Source: Limisphaerales bacterium (GTDB lineage Bacteria; Verrucomicrobiota; Verrucomicrobiia; Limisphaerales; JAKEEH01). Taken from it: a stretch of DNA of 32,403 bases. The notes below the pieces were generated by a model. That model had not been told where the DNA came from, ran no database searches, and saw only the letters and a program-made list of their open reading frames with translations. Of the stretch, positions 22,956 to 31,429 are shown one piece after another (position 1 is the first letter of the stretch; each line of letters opens with the position of its first letter). The DNA lies in assembly GCA_022616725.1 (NCBI GenBank), contig JAKEEH010000353.1, positions 1 to 32,403 on the forward strand, read 5' to 3'. Made by a program: the position numbers and the translations under genes.

Positions 22956-23057
22956 TCGCCATCTGATTTGAAGCACGGTATCTGCTTTGTTGAACACGGC
23001 CGCTAACCACGTGCGGACACGTTCGCGATCCGGAATGCAAGAAGAGTTCGCAGTAAT

Positions 23058-23852
23058 ATGGTGAACCTGCTCCGATTGGTTTATCCTCTTGGTCTTCGGC
23101 AAAGTCTCTACGCCCGCGTCGTGTCTAAGCGCTTTGGGTTTCCATCCCTCGCATCCTCGGGAGCGAAGCTCCAATTCGCTCCGATCTCGCTCCCAGCTCT
23201 TTTGTCAACTGACTGGAGTCATCGACAAATCGCTTGGATGGGCTTTTATGAGCTGTGCCTCACCCGGAGCGTTGCAAACCTGGCCCGAAATGGGGGCGTC
23301 CTCGTCGATGTTGGGGCGAACATCGGTTACTTTTCGTGCCTCTGGGCGGGACTCAATTCCGGAAATATTGCGTATGCTTTTGAACCCTCTGCGCGCAACT
23401 TCAGCATGCTGGAACGCAACATAAGAGCACAACCATTTCGTGACTCGATCCGGGCCTCCTCAACAGCGCTTGGTCGCGAAACAGGGGAATTACACTTTGA
23501 TCCGGGCCCGGCAGAGCAAAGCGGATGGGGCGGGCTGGCGGGCACACCATCGGCCGACGCCGTCCGTGTGAAAGTGGAACGGCTTGACAACATCATGAGA
23601 ACGACTGAACAGATTGCGGTGTTAAAAATCGATACTGAAGGCGCGGACGCTTGGGTGTTGGAAGGCGCAGCATGTCTCTTGCGGAACAAACGGGTTCGAC
23701 ACGTTTTCTGCGAACGAAATGTGACGCGAATGAAGGCGCTCGGAATTCCAGACGACGCAATCGAGCAGTTTCTCAACCGTGTTGGTTACAAAGTGACATA
23801 CATCGATGGCTCCAAGCGCGGAGAAATTCACGCCGTGGCAAAAAGTTACTAA
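23058..23852 (+). CDS. FkbM-family methyltransferase 2
   Basis: This 264-residue protein has SAM motif I 'VLVDVGANIGYFS' (81-93), 'AYAFEPSARNFSMLERNI' and the signature 'IAVLKIDTEGADAWVLEGA'. The Asp/Glu-Gly-Ala motif is characteristic of FkbM. It has little resemblance to the other two FkbM proteins outside these motifs, so a separate acceptor position is likely. The ATG is at 23058; an AGAAGAG stretch about 12 bases upstream is a weak ribosome site. It is likely an O-methyltransferase for a glycan hydroxyl. Confidence 0.87.
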   Translation: MVNLLRLVYPLGLRQSLYARVVSKRFGFPSLASSGAKLQFAPISLPALLSTDWSHRQIAWMGFYELCLTRSVANLARNGGVLVDVGANIGYFSCLWAGLNSGNIAYAFEPSARNFSMLERNIRAQPFRDSIRASSTALGRETGELHFDPGPAEQSGWGGLAGTPSADAVRVKVERLDNIMRTTEQIAVLKIDTEGADAWVLEGAACLLRNKRVRHVFCERNVTRMKALGIPDDAIEQFLNRVGYKVTYIDGSKRGEIHAVAKSY

Positions 23853-23903
23853 AGATCCGATAAGAACACCACTTTAGGTGTAGTATCCGTTGCCGCTTGT
23901 GCT

Positions 23904-24635
23904 GTGAACCGATTGTTCCGATTACTGGTTCGCCGTTCCCGTGCTCGGCGGCTCGGTTTTCGATTCAGGCGAGCCGCCGGTTTTATGCTGCCTTCAGAGA
24001 TTCGCATTGGATCGAACAACCTCCGTCTGCATCTGCCCGAGGATGGTGGCACTCGCACTGCGTTTATCGATGTGCTACTTGATGATTGCTATCACATTTG
24101 GGATTTGCCAGATGCTGTTCAATCCGTTGCGGACATCGGGTGCCACGCGGGCCTGTTCGCTATCGCAGCTCGCGAGCGGTGGTCACGAGCGATTATTCAT
24201 GCGTATGAACCCAACGTGGCATTGAAAACCTGTTACGAACAACATGCGGCGCAGGCGAATTTCAAGGTGTACCCTGAGGCCGTTGGTCTCTCGTCGGGAA
24301 CAGTTGCCCTGATTCCGGATCCGGAATCAGTCCAGGTTCGCACTGCTGAAGCGAAGAACGGGGGTATTCCGCAGGTCGCCTTTCGCGAGGTGCTGGCACG
24401 TCTCGGAGGCAGTGCCGACGTGGTCAAGCTGGATTGCGAAGGCGCCGAGTGGGAAATCCTCCAAGACGACGTATCCTGGCAGCAGGTCCGACTATTGACG
24501 ATGGAGTTTCACCTGTGGGCTGGGTACACACTCGAAGAACTCAAATCCCGCGTCGCCCGAATTGGTTTTCGGATTCGATGCTGCGACGTTACAGGACCCG
24601 ATTTCGGTTTGCTGCTGGCAGAGAGAAGGGGCTGA
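23904..24635 (+). CDS. FkbM-family methyltransferase 3
   Basis: This 243-residue protein starts at GTG 23904. Motif I is the variant 'VADIGCHAGLFA' (75-86), with Cys-His replacing the usual Ala-Asn. It is followed by 'IIHAYEPNVALKTCYEQH' and the FkbM signature 'DVVKLDCEGAEWEILQ'. The N-terminus is very basic ('RLLVRRSRARRLGFRFRRAAG'), which could favour membrane association. It is separated from the next gene by 6 bases, so probably co-transcribed. Likely another glycan O-methyltransferase; the variant motif I still fits SAM binding. Confidence 0.85.
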   Translation: MNRLFRLLVRRSRARRLGFRFRRAAGFMLPSEIRIGSNNLRLHLPEDGGTRTAFIDVLLDDCYHIWDLPDAVQSVADIGCHAGLFAIAARERWSRAIIHAYEPNVALKTCYEQHAAQANFKVYPEAVGLSSGTVALIPDPESVQVRTAEAKNGGIPQVAFREVLARLGGSADVVKLDCEGAEWEILQDDVSWQQVRLLTMEFHLWAGYTLEELKSRVARIGFRIRCCDVTGPDFGLLLAERRG

Positions 24636-24641
24636 CACCTG

Positions 24642-25739
24642 GTGGCTTTAGAAATCATCCAAATTGTCCCGCGGCTGCCGCCGACGATCAGCGGCGTTGG
24701 AGACTACGCATATCTGCTCGCACGGGAGTTGCGGGAAAGGCATGAGATCCACACGCGTTTCATCGTGTGTGATACCGATTGGAGTGGCGGCGACACACTG
24801 AACACCTTTTCGGTCCAGAAACTCAAAGCGCCGCGCTCAGATGAATTACTGCGTTGTCTCTTGGGGAGCGGAATGCCCAACATTGTGCTGCTTCAGTATG
24901 TTGGCTACGGTTACGAAAGGCGCGGATGTCCGACATGGTTGGTCAACGCGCTGCAGGAATGGCGTAGGTCTTGCGGGGCACGGCGTCTGATCATAATGTT
25001 CCATGAGCTTTACGCCTTTGGCCCCCCTTGGCGGAGCTCGTTCTGGGCATCCCCGTTGCAGCGATGGATTGCAGCGCAATTCGCGAAGTTGGCCGATAGA
25101 TGCGTCACAAATTTGCGGCGCTACGGGCAATGGTTGGGTGCCCGAGAGCCACGACACTTCAACCATATTCTGGCCATGCCTGTTTTTTCGAACCTCGGTG
25201 AACAGTCAGAACACGACTTAGTGGAATCACGCCCACCCAACATGATCATATTCGGCAGCGCGCAATGGGTGAAAGATCTGCTTGGTCAACATCGAGAGAA
25301 AACCCTCAAATGCGCCCAAGCTTTGGGATTGCAACAGCTAATCACTGTAGGAAGCCCGGTGGGAACCGTTCCACCTCGCTTTCCCGTCCCCATTAAAGAA
25401 CACGGTCAGGTTGACGCCAGCATCATCGCCAAGCTCATGCGATCTAGTCGAGTTGGACTTACGGATTATTTTCCGGGACACCTCGCAAAATCTGGTGTTT
25501 TCGCGGCTTACGCTGCTTTTGGATTGGTACCCGTTTTGCCCCGGCTCAACAGGTCCGAGCTCGATGGGTGCGTTGCCGGGGAAACCTACCTGGTACCGGA
25601 GCAGATCAGCACCAGTGGACCTGCGACAACGGTGCAAAAAGTCGCTGACAATGCGCGGAAGTGGTATCAAGAGCACAATCTAAATCGGACAACAGATGCG
25701 TATGCCGATCTAATCAGAGAGAGCGTGCTCACATGCTGA
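24642..25739 (+). CDS. GT4-like (GT-B) glycosyltransferase, divergent
   Basis: This 365-residue protein starts at GTG 24642, with GAAGGGG about 10 bases upstream. The N-terminus 'IIQIVPRLPPTISGVGDYAYLLAREL' is the GT4-type glycine-rich opening. The C-terminal half has 'MIIFGSAQWVKDLLG' and 'LMRSSRVGLTDYFPGHLAKSGVFAAYAAFG'. The usual EX7E motif is not recognisable; the equivalent position reads 'GHLAKSGVFAAYA'. It may therefore be a divergent retaining transferase or a non-catalytic relative. Its end overlaps the acyltransferase start by 7 bases ('ATGCTGA'). Confidence 0.75.
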   Translation: MALEIIQIVPRLPPTISGVGDYAYLLARELRERHEIHTRFIVCDTDWSGGDTLNTFSVQKLKAPRSDELLRCLLGSGMPNIVLLQYVGYGYERRGCPTWLVNALQEWRRSCGARRLIIMFHELYAFGPPWRSSFWASPLQRWIAAQFAKLADRCVTNLRRYGQWLGAREPRHFNHILAMPVFSNLGEQSEHDLVESRPPNMIIFGSAQWVKDLLGQHREKTLKCAQALGLQQLITVGSPVGTVPPRFPVPIKEHGQVDASIIAKLMRSSRVGLTDYFPGHLAKSGVFAAYAAFGLVPVLPRLNRSELDGCVAGETYLVPEQISTSGPATTVQKVADNARKWYQEHNLNRTTDAYADLIRESVLTC

Positions 25740-26335
25740 AGTGGCTGTGGACCAACCGCGAGCGTCCATTGTTGGGTTCCAAACAATGGTGGAAGGTTTG
25801 GGCCAAACGCGCGCTTACGGCACCGCGCCTTCTGGGAGCAATCCGGCGGCAGACCGCACTGCGACGGAGGGGCGCGCAGATCCAATCGCCCAGCTTTATG
25901 GCGCCATCGGTGGTCAATGGAAATCCGGCCCGACTCGAAATCGGAGCGGGCAGCTTTGTCGGGCGCGTCGAGATCCATTTACACGATCGCATACAAATCG
26001 GACGAAACGTGGTGTTGAATGACGGTGTGCGCCTCTTGACTGGGAGCCACGATGTCAATGACCCGAATTTCAAGTTGCTTACCGGACCTATTGTGATTGG
26101 CGATTACGCATGGATTGCAATGGGCGCGGTCCTATTACCCGGAGTGATGGTGGGTGAAGGTGCGGTGGTTGGGGCGGATGCAGTGGTCAGCAAGGATGTC
26201 CCGGATTACACAATCATGGTGGGGAACCCCGCGCGCCCACTAAATAAAACGCGAAACAGGCAGTTGCGCTACCAGCCACTCCGTGGACTTGCCTCGGTCG
26301 AGGCGTGGCTGGGACGGGACGGCATCATTGAATGA
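25733..26335 (+). CDS. Left-handed beta-helix (hexapeptide) acyltransferase
   Basis: I start at ATG 25733 (200 residues, 'MLKWLW…') rather than the track's 25661, since the latter runs 79 bases into the preceding gene and adds an unrelated Arg-rich tail. The hexapeptide repeat core runs through 'LEIGAGSFVGRVEIHLHDRIQIGRNV', 'VIGDYAWIAMGAVLLPGVMVGEGAVVGADAVV' and 'VPDYTIMVGNPARP', the usual ending of the maltose-acetyltransferase/WcaF group. The His in 'LTGSHDVNDP' is a good catalytic candidate. It probably O-acetylates a sugar from acetyl-CoA. It overlaps the next gene by ATGA. Confidence 0.88.
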   Translation: MLKWLWTNRERPLLGSKQWWKVWAKRALTAPRLLGAIRRQTALRRRGAQIQSPSFMAPSVVNGNPARLEIGAGSFVGRVEIHLHDRIQIGRNVVLNDGVRLLTGSHDVNDPNFKLLTGPIVIGDYAWIAMGAVLLPGVMVGEGAVVGADAVVSKDVPDYTIMVGNPARPLNKTRNRQLRYQPLRGLASVEAWLGRDGIIE

Positions 26336-27882
26336 AACGGGATTTGCATCCGCGTTCGCGAAAGCGCCGTGTGTGGCGCTTCACAAACGAAGTCAAAACA
26401 TTCCCGGAGAGAATTGCCGTTGCCCATGATGTAGGCCAGGCAATTGCTGTAGCCTCGAATGACCAAGAACCGCAGACCTTTTCGCGGGAACGCAGGCGTA
26501 GTCTTTTACGCAGAGCAACGAATGTCTCGACGGCGCCAATGTCCGGTAAGTGGGGCCTATGGCTAGTCCTGGCAGCTTTAGCCTTGACGATTGTTGAAGG
26601 CGGTTTTCGAAAATGGGTTGGTGTTTTTGGAGAAGGCATCTGGCGGTACATCGCTTATTTCTCCAAAGACATGGTATTTGCCGCCCTGCTGTTGCTGCCG
26701 GCACGCCGCGTTTCTTCGGCTGGAGTTGCGACTTTCCGTGTTTGGCTGTTGCTGGGCTGCATCTTTCTGGTCGGTGGCGCTTCGATCAGCGCAATGGAGA
26801 CATTCAACCCGGTGGGCGCCGCGCTCACGATCCGGGCCGCAGTGGTGCTGCCCGTGATCGCCTTTTTCGTGATTCCACGCTTAAAAGGGATCTCTGTCCA
26901 AACAGCCGCGTGGCTTCTTTGTGTGCTAACGATTCTGAACTTTGGCTTGGCCGTATTCCAGAATCGCTTGCCCTCGGACCACATGTTAAACAAGTACGCG
27001 GCCGATACTGAGAAAATTGTCGCTCTGGAATCCGGCGTTCGAGCGACGGGCACGTTTTCTTACATCAGTGGTCTTGGCGTCCTATCGTCAGTTGGCATTT
27101 GGGCTGGAATGGTGCTTTTGAGTCTGGCCCGTGGTAATTGGCAGCGTGTCGGCGGTTGGGCGGCAATTGTAGCGGGGTTTGGGTGCGGTCTAGCTGCGGT
27201 TGCGCGCGGTCCTGTCGTCATAGCAGCGGTCATGGTGTTGCTCTGGATGGGGTTTTCACGCGCAAGCATATCCGTGGCTGCGCGGAGCATTTTTGCCGGC
27301 CTGCTTTTACTGGGACTGCTGGTCGCCTTCGATGTGGTGCCCATCCTATCTGCACTGGGGAAGGATTTGCGAGAACGACACGAAGAGGCCGGAGACGTTG
27401 TCCAGGAACGGGTATTCGGGCAATTGGGAGAAGGGTACGAAGCCATGAAGGTGGCCCCTCTTGGAGCAGGTTTGGGCACTGAACAAATAGCCGGCAACTT
27501 CTATGCCAGTGGAATAACAGGCTTTACCAATTTCGAAACCCAACTGCCGCGCCTCGTCATGGAAGTTGGGGTCCTTGGTATGCTCGGGTTCTTGATGATT
27601 TGTGCTGGGGCGATTCTGGCCCTTCAAGCTGCGAAGCAAGAAGTGACAAGCGATGGAGAACGCGCAATGCTACTGGCGACCCAACTCCTTTTGCTGCCGA
27701 TTTTTTACACGAATATTGTCTTCAATCACACCGCCTCAGCGTTCGCATGGATGATCTTCTCTGTGGTTCTCGCTGGCGACAAATCTACGGGAGAGAGAGG
27801 TGGACTTTTTCGGCACGACAGGAAAGCTCGAAAATCACGAAGACGCGATGGCAAGGTTGCGACAAGTGGGAAGCCATTATGA
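26332..27882 (+). CDS. O-antigen ligase/polymerase-like membrane protein
   Basis: This 516-residue protein has a ~70-residue hydrophilic Arg-rich N-terminus, then about 10-11 membrane segments ('LWLVLAALALTIVEGGF', 'VWLLLGCIFLVGGASI', 'AAVVLPVIAFFVIP', 'IFAGLLLLGLLVAF'). A large periplasmic loop is suggested around 'LGKDLRERHEEAGDVVQERVFGQLGEG', and the 'GAGLGTEQI' stretch lies where O-antigen ligase/Wzy proteins carry conserved polar residues. It would join or polymerise repeat units on the outer face of the inner membrane. The ATG at 26332 overlaps the upstream stop; ATG 26539 just before the first helix is an alternative start. It ends in an ATGA overlap with the methyltransferase. Confidence 0.8.
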   Translation: MKRDLHPRSRKRRVWRFTNEVKTFPERIAVAHDVGQAIAVASNDQEPQTFSRERRRSLLRRATNVSTAPMSGKWGLWLVLAALALTIVEGGFRKWVGVFGEGIWRYIAYFSKDMVFAALLLLPARRVSSAGVATFRVWLLLGCIFLVGGASISAMETFNPVGAALTIRAAVVLPVIAFFVIPRLKGISVQTAAWLLCVLTILNFGLAVFQNRLPSDHMLNKYAADTEKIVALESGVRATGTFSYISGLGVLSSVGIWAGMVLLSLARGNWQRVGGWAAIVAGFGCGLAAVARGPVVIAAVMVLLWMGFSRASISVAARSIFAGLLLLGLLVAFDVVPILSALGKDLRERHEEAGDVVQERVFGQLGEGYEAMKVAPLGAGLGTEQIAGNFYASGITGFTNFETQLPRLVMEVGVLGMLGFLMICAGAILALQAAKQEVTSDGERAMLLATQLLLLPIFYTNIVFNHTASAFAWMIFSVVLAGDKSTGERGGLFRHDRKARKSRRRDGKVATSGKPL

Positions 27883-28925
27883 CTGCCCCTGGTCATGCCC
27901 TTGACGATTGGTACCTTCAAAATCTGATTTGCCCGCACGATCAGAGTAATCTCCGCGAGGGTCATCATCAGCTTGTTTGCGAAAGAGGCCATCAATATGC
28001 GATCGTGTCTGGAGTGCCTGTGATGCTGGTTGAGGAGGCGTCGCCAACTCTGCATGTAGTAAGCGGTTCGATCGCTGCTTCTAAAGCAAATGCGCGCGAT
28101 ACCCAGGACGCGCTTTTCTTGGAGACTTTGGGGGTCGATGAGGATCAGAGAATAGCGATTTCGGAGCAGTCTAAGAACCCGGGGAATAACGTTGATCCCG
28201 TAGTGAATTACCTTGTAGCGCATACAAGTGGGCTGATGTACCAACACCTCGTAGGAAGGTTGAGCGAGTATCCGATTCCGGACATCCCGCTTCCGTTTGG
28301 AAATGGAGCGAGCCTGCTGGATATCGGTTGTAGCTGGGGCCGCTGGTGCATCTCGGCGGGCCGGAAAGGATACCAGGCAGTTGGGATTGATCCGTCCTTG
28401 GGCGCAGTTCTGGCTGCACGACGTGTTGCGTCGCAATTGGGTGTTGACGGGAAATTTCTAGTTGCAGACGCAAGGCACCTGCCGTTTCGGCAAGGTTCTT
28501 TTGACGTAGTCTATTCTTACAGTGTGATCCAGCATTTTGGTTTTGATGATGTCCGCCGCGCCATGCAGGAGGCGTGTCGGGTGCTCGCCGCGAGAGGCCT
28601 GTGCCAAATCCAGTTGGCTAACGCCTGCGGTTTTCGTTCATTATGCCATCAGGTAAGACGGGGCTTTCGCGATGCCAGGGGATTTGAAGTTCGCTATTTG
28701 CAGCCGCAAGTCATGAGAAAACTCGTTCAGCAGTCACTGACGGCTGTAGAACTGAAAGCCGATTGTTACTTCGGACTCGGGCTGCAAAAGGGTGATCTTC
28801 GATTCATGCCCCAATGGAAACGTTTTCTCACGATGACTTCGGAACTTTTGAAACGGATCGCGAACAACATCCCCCCGATGAGCCTCGTAGCCGACAGTGT
28901 CTTTGTCGTGGGACGGAAGGCATAG
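27879..28925 (+). CDS. Class I SAM methyltransferase with Trm112-like N-terminus
   Basis: I use ATG 27879 (348 residues), which overlaps the previous stop as ATGA; the track's 27600 start lies wholly within the ligase gene. Residues ~15-50 resemble a Trm112/UPF0434 zinc-ribbon-like unit: 'LICPHDQSNL…VCERGHQYAIVSGVPVMLVEE'. Only two Cys remain, with His as possible extra ligand. The methyltransferase core has 'LLDIGCSWGRWCISA', 'VGIDPSLGAV', 'LVADARHLPFRQGSFDVVYSYSVIQHF' and 'EACRVLAARGLCQIQL', the Methyltransf_11 pattern. Such fusions are frequent in glycan and natural-product clusters. Acceptor unknown; a sugar hydroxyl or carboxyl is plausible. Confidence 0.87.
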   Translation: MTAPGHALDDWYLQNLICPHDQSNLREGHHQLVCERGHQYAIVSGVPVMLVEEASPTLHVVSGSIAASKANARDTQDALFLETLGVDEDQRIAISEQSKNPGNNVDPVVNYLVAHTSGLMYQHLVGRLSEYPIPDIPLPFGNGASLLDIGCSWGRWCISAGRKGYQAVGIDPSLGAVLAARRVASQLGVDGKFLVADARHLPFRQGSFDVVYSYSVIQHFGFDDVRRAMQEACRVLAARGLCQIQLANACGFRSLCHQVRRGFRDARGFEVRYLQPQVMRKLVQQSLTAVELKADCYFGLGLQKGDLRFMPQWKRFLTMTSELLKRIANNIPPMSLVADSVFVVGRKA

Positions 28926-28944
28926 GGAGAGTAGTCGTTGGCAA

Positions 28945-30231
28945 ATGCGTCGCAGAGAAATGCCAAATGGGAAGAGAGTCGTATATGTGGCGCCCGCATT
29001 GGGACCAGACGTAAATCAAATTGCGAGACTGTTGGAATCAAACAGGCTCCTCCAGGCGCTTGTGACTCGCCTCGTGCTTCCAGAAAGTGCCCGGAAGGCT
29101 CTTTCCGGTTGCGGGCTCTCCGCTTTCGCGCGTCGCTCTTCAGCGCCGGTTCACCGTTCCTTCCTCCGCATGGATGCCTTGGCAGACTTCGCGGCGGCGT
29201 TCCAAAGACTTGTGGGGCGTAGCGGGACAAAGATTACGGATGAATCGTTTCAGCGGGTAGATCACCTGGCCAGACGGCAAGTTGATCCTTCGGTTTTAGC
29301 GGTGATCGCTCGAGAGGACGCTTGTCTTCAATCGTTCAAAGTCGCTCGTCAGTTTGGGATTCCGACAATTTACCAGTTGCCAACTGCTTTTTATCAGTTT
29401 GTCAGGTGCAGGATGAAAGAAGAAGCTTCCCACTTCCCCGGAATCATTTGCGAAGAAGAGGTAGCACATGAATTTGCGCCTGAAAGATGCGAAAGAAAAG
29501 AAACCGAACTGGCCCACGCTGATTATGTACTCTGCCCGTCTGAATTCGTGAGGAAATCCCTTCCGGAAACTCCGGCTCTGCAAGGCAGGGTGATTACCAT
29601 CCCTCTCGGAATTGACGTTGAAAGTTGGAACCCCGTCCAAGGTTACAAACAGCCTGTGTTTCTCTACGTCGGCAACATTACTATTCGTAAAGGTGCACAT
29701 CGGCTGCTGACAGTTTGGAAGAAGTTGAAAGCATACAGAACCCATCAACTCAAGTTGATTGGTGACATGGGCATTCCAAGGTCGTTTCTCAGCGACTTCG
29801 TGGGCATGTACGATTTCGTTCCTCGCGTCCACCGGCGCGAATTACAGCGCCATTACCAGGCGGCCCAGGCATTTGTCTTCAATGCCATGGCGGATGGCTT
29901 TGGGCATGTATTTGCCGAAGCAATGGCCTGTGGAACAGCCGTGTTATGCAGCAGAAACACAGGCGCACCAGACCTTGTGACGGACGGAGTAGAAGGCCGC
30001 TTATTTGACTATGGTGACGATGATCAACTGGCGGCCACATTGGATTGGGCGCTAACCCATCCAACGGAACTGCGCGAAATGGGAGTTGCGGCGCGGCGCA
30101 AGGCACTGCGATGCGGTTGGAACGAATTCGAGACAGCTTTCTTACATTGGTTCCACTCTATAACAAGTGGGTCGGCCTCCACGCCTACTGACTCGGGCAA
30201 CGCACTCACGGGAGTCTTGAAACCGGCTTGA
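28945..30231 (+). CDS. Glycosyltransferase family 4
   Basis: The GT-B protein has about 428 residues from ATG 28945; the track's 28897 would overlap the upstream gene by 29 bases, and ATG 28960 ('MPNGKRVVYVAPALG') is equally plausible. The acceptor half has 'DVNQIARLLESNRLLQALV'. The donor half has 'VITIPLGIDVESWNP', 'PVFLYVGNITIRKGAHRLLTVWK', 'YDFVPRVHRRELQRHY' and the donor-binding 'DGFGHVFAEAMACGTAVL', a variant of EX7E with Asp first. It probably adds a sugar to the glycan. Its stop overlaps the TTG start of the next transferase (TTGA). Confidence 0.87.
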   Translation: MRRREMPNGKRVVYVAPALGPDVNQIARLLESNRLLQALVTRLVLPESARKALSGCGLSAFARRSSAPVHRSFLRMDALADFAAAFQRLVGRSGTKITDESFQRVDHLARRQVDPSVLAVIAREDACLQSFKVARQFGIPTIYQLPTAFYQFVRCRMKEEASHFPGIICEEEVAHEFAPERCERKETELAHADYVLCPSEFVRKSLPETPALQGRVITIPLGIDVESWNPVQGYKQPVFLYVGNITIRKGAHRLLTVWKKLKAYRTHQLKLIGDMGIPRSFLSDFVGMYDFVPRVHRRELQRHYQAAQAFVFNAMADGFGHVFAEAMACGTAVLCSRNTGAPDLVTDGVEGRLFDYGDDDQLAATLDWALTHPTELREMGVAARRKALRCGWNEFETAFLHWFHSITSGSASTPTDSGNALTGVLKPA

Positions 30232-31421
30232 GTGCTTATCGAATTCACATTTGGATTCCCGACTATGATTCGGCGATGGGGGGGATCCAGATCTTCTCAC
30301 GATTTTTTATCCGCAGTGTTGGGGACTGTTTTCCGAATGCGGATCTCACGGTCTTGTCGAAAAACGACACGTCGTTTCCAGCATTGCCGCGGAGGGTGGG
30401 CCGGACGGTATTCGATGGGGCAGGTTGGTGGCCTGCTCCTTTTCGGACGCCGGCCTTTACGTGCCAGCTTTTAGCGCGTGCCGTGGCAAAACGGCCCGAT
30501 TTGATCCTGACGACGCACGTAAATTTTACCCCAGCGGCCTGTTGGCTGAAATCGATGGTTGGAGCACCGTACGCGGCGGTGGCGCACGGCATCGATGTGT
30601 GGGGGACGCCACGACGGGGCCTGGGCCCGGGGCTGCGGCGCGCGGATCGAATTTTTGCGGTGTCGAGCTACACGCGGCAGAAGTTACTTGCGCAGTTTAA
30701 ACTTGAACCAGAGCGGGTGGCTGTGCTGCCGAACACCGTGGATTCCGACTCGTTCCGCCCGGCTGCAAAGCCCCGTTACTTGCTGAAGAGGTTTGGACTG
30801 CAGCCGAACCAACCGGTGATACTCACCATCGCGCGCCTTGCGAGCGCGGAACGATATAAGGGCTACGATCAAATCCTGCACGCCCTGGGCACGATCAGGG
30901 GCTCTGTGCCCAACGTGCGCTACATTCTTGCCGGGCGCGGCCCGGACAGGCCGCGTGTTGAGGCGCTGGTTCGAGAGCTGGACCTCACCGAATCGGTAAC
31001 GTTGGCCGGCTATGTGCCCGACCATGAATTGTGCGACTTTTATAACTTGTGCGATGTATTCGCTATGCCGAGCAAAGGAGAGGGATTTGGCATCGTGTTC
31101 CTGGAGGCGCTCGCTTGCGGAAAGCCGGTGCTGGCCGGGAACAAAGATGGCTCCGTAGATGCTTTATTGGGGGGAGCGTTGGGGGTGTTGATCGATCCCG
31201 ATAACATCTCGCAAATTGCCGAGAACCTGGTCGCCATGTTAAAGGGTGTGCATTCATTGAGAGTGCTGCGCCAGCCGGCAGAGCTGCGCGCGCGCGTAAT
31301 CACGGCGTATGGCTACGAACGCTTTGTTTCCACGGTGGCTGATAATCTCGGCGAACTCGGGTTTCGTCCGAAGTCATTGGATTCAATGGAGAGGAACGTA
31401 GCGACGGTCTCCTGCAAGTAA
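30228..31421 (+). CDS. Glycosyltransferase family 4
   Basis: This 397-residue protein uses a TTG start at 30228 that overlaps the previous TGA; translation then gives 'SAYRIHIWIPDYDSAMGGIQIFSR', a good GT4 N-terminus with the Gly-Gly-Ile-Q sugar-nucleotide loop. Further motifs are 'YAAVAHGIDVWG', 'RIFAVSSYTRQKLL', 'VAVLPNTVDSDSFRP', 'VILTIARLASAERYKGYDQI', 'RYILAGRGPDRPRVE' and the EX7E element 'EGFGIVFLEALACGKPVL'. All canonical residues are present, so it should be an active retaining transferase of the PimB/mannosyltransferase-like type; the sugar is unknown. Asparagine synthase follows after 8 bases. Confidence 0.9.
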   Translation: MSAYRIHIWIPDYDSAMGGIQIFSRFFIRSVGDCFPNADLTVLSKNDTSFPALPRRVGRTVFDGAGWWPAPFRTPAFTCQLLARAVAKRPDLILTTHVNFTPAACWLKSMVGAPYAAVAHGIDVWGTPRRGLGPGLRRADRIFAVSSYTRQKLLAQFKLEPERVAVLPNTVDSDSFRPAAKPRYLLKRFGLQPNQPVILTIARLASAERYKGYDQILHALGTIRGSVPNVRYILAGRGPDRPRVEALVRELDLTESVTLAGYVPDHELCDFYNLCDVFAMPSKGEGFGIVFLEALACGKPVLAGNKDGSVDALLGGALGVLIDPDNISQIAENLVAMLKGVHSLRVLRQPAELRARVITAYGYERFVSTVADNLGELGFRPKSLDSMERNVATVSCK

Positions 31422-31429
31422 TTCGCGCT

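Noticed and set aside
27600-27878. 93-codon extension of the Trm112-like methyltransferase ORF
   Set aside because: It lies entirely inside the ligase gene in another frame; the ATGA-coupled start at 27879 gives a clean domain.
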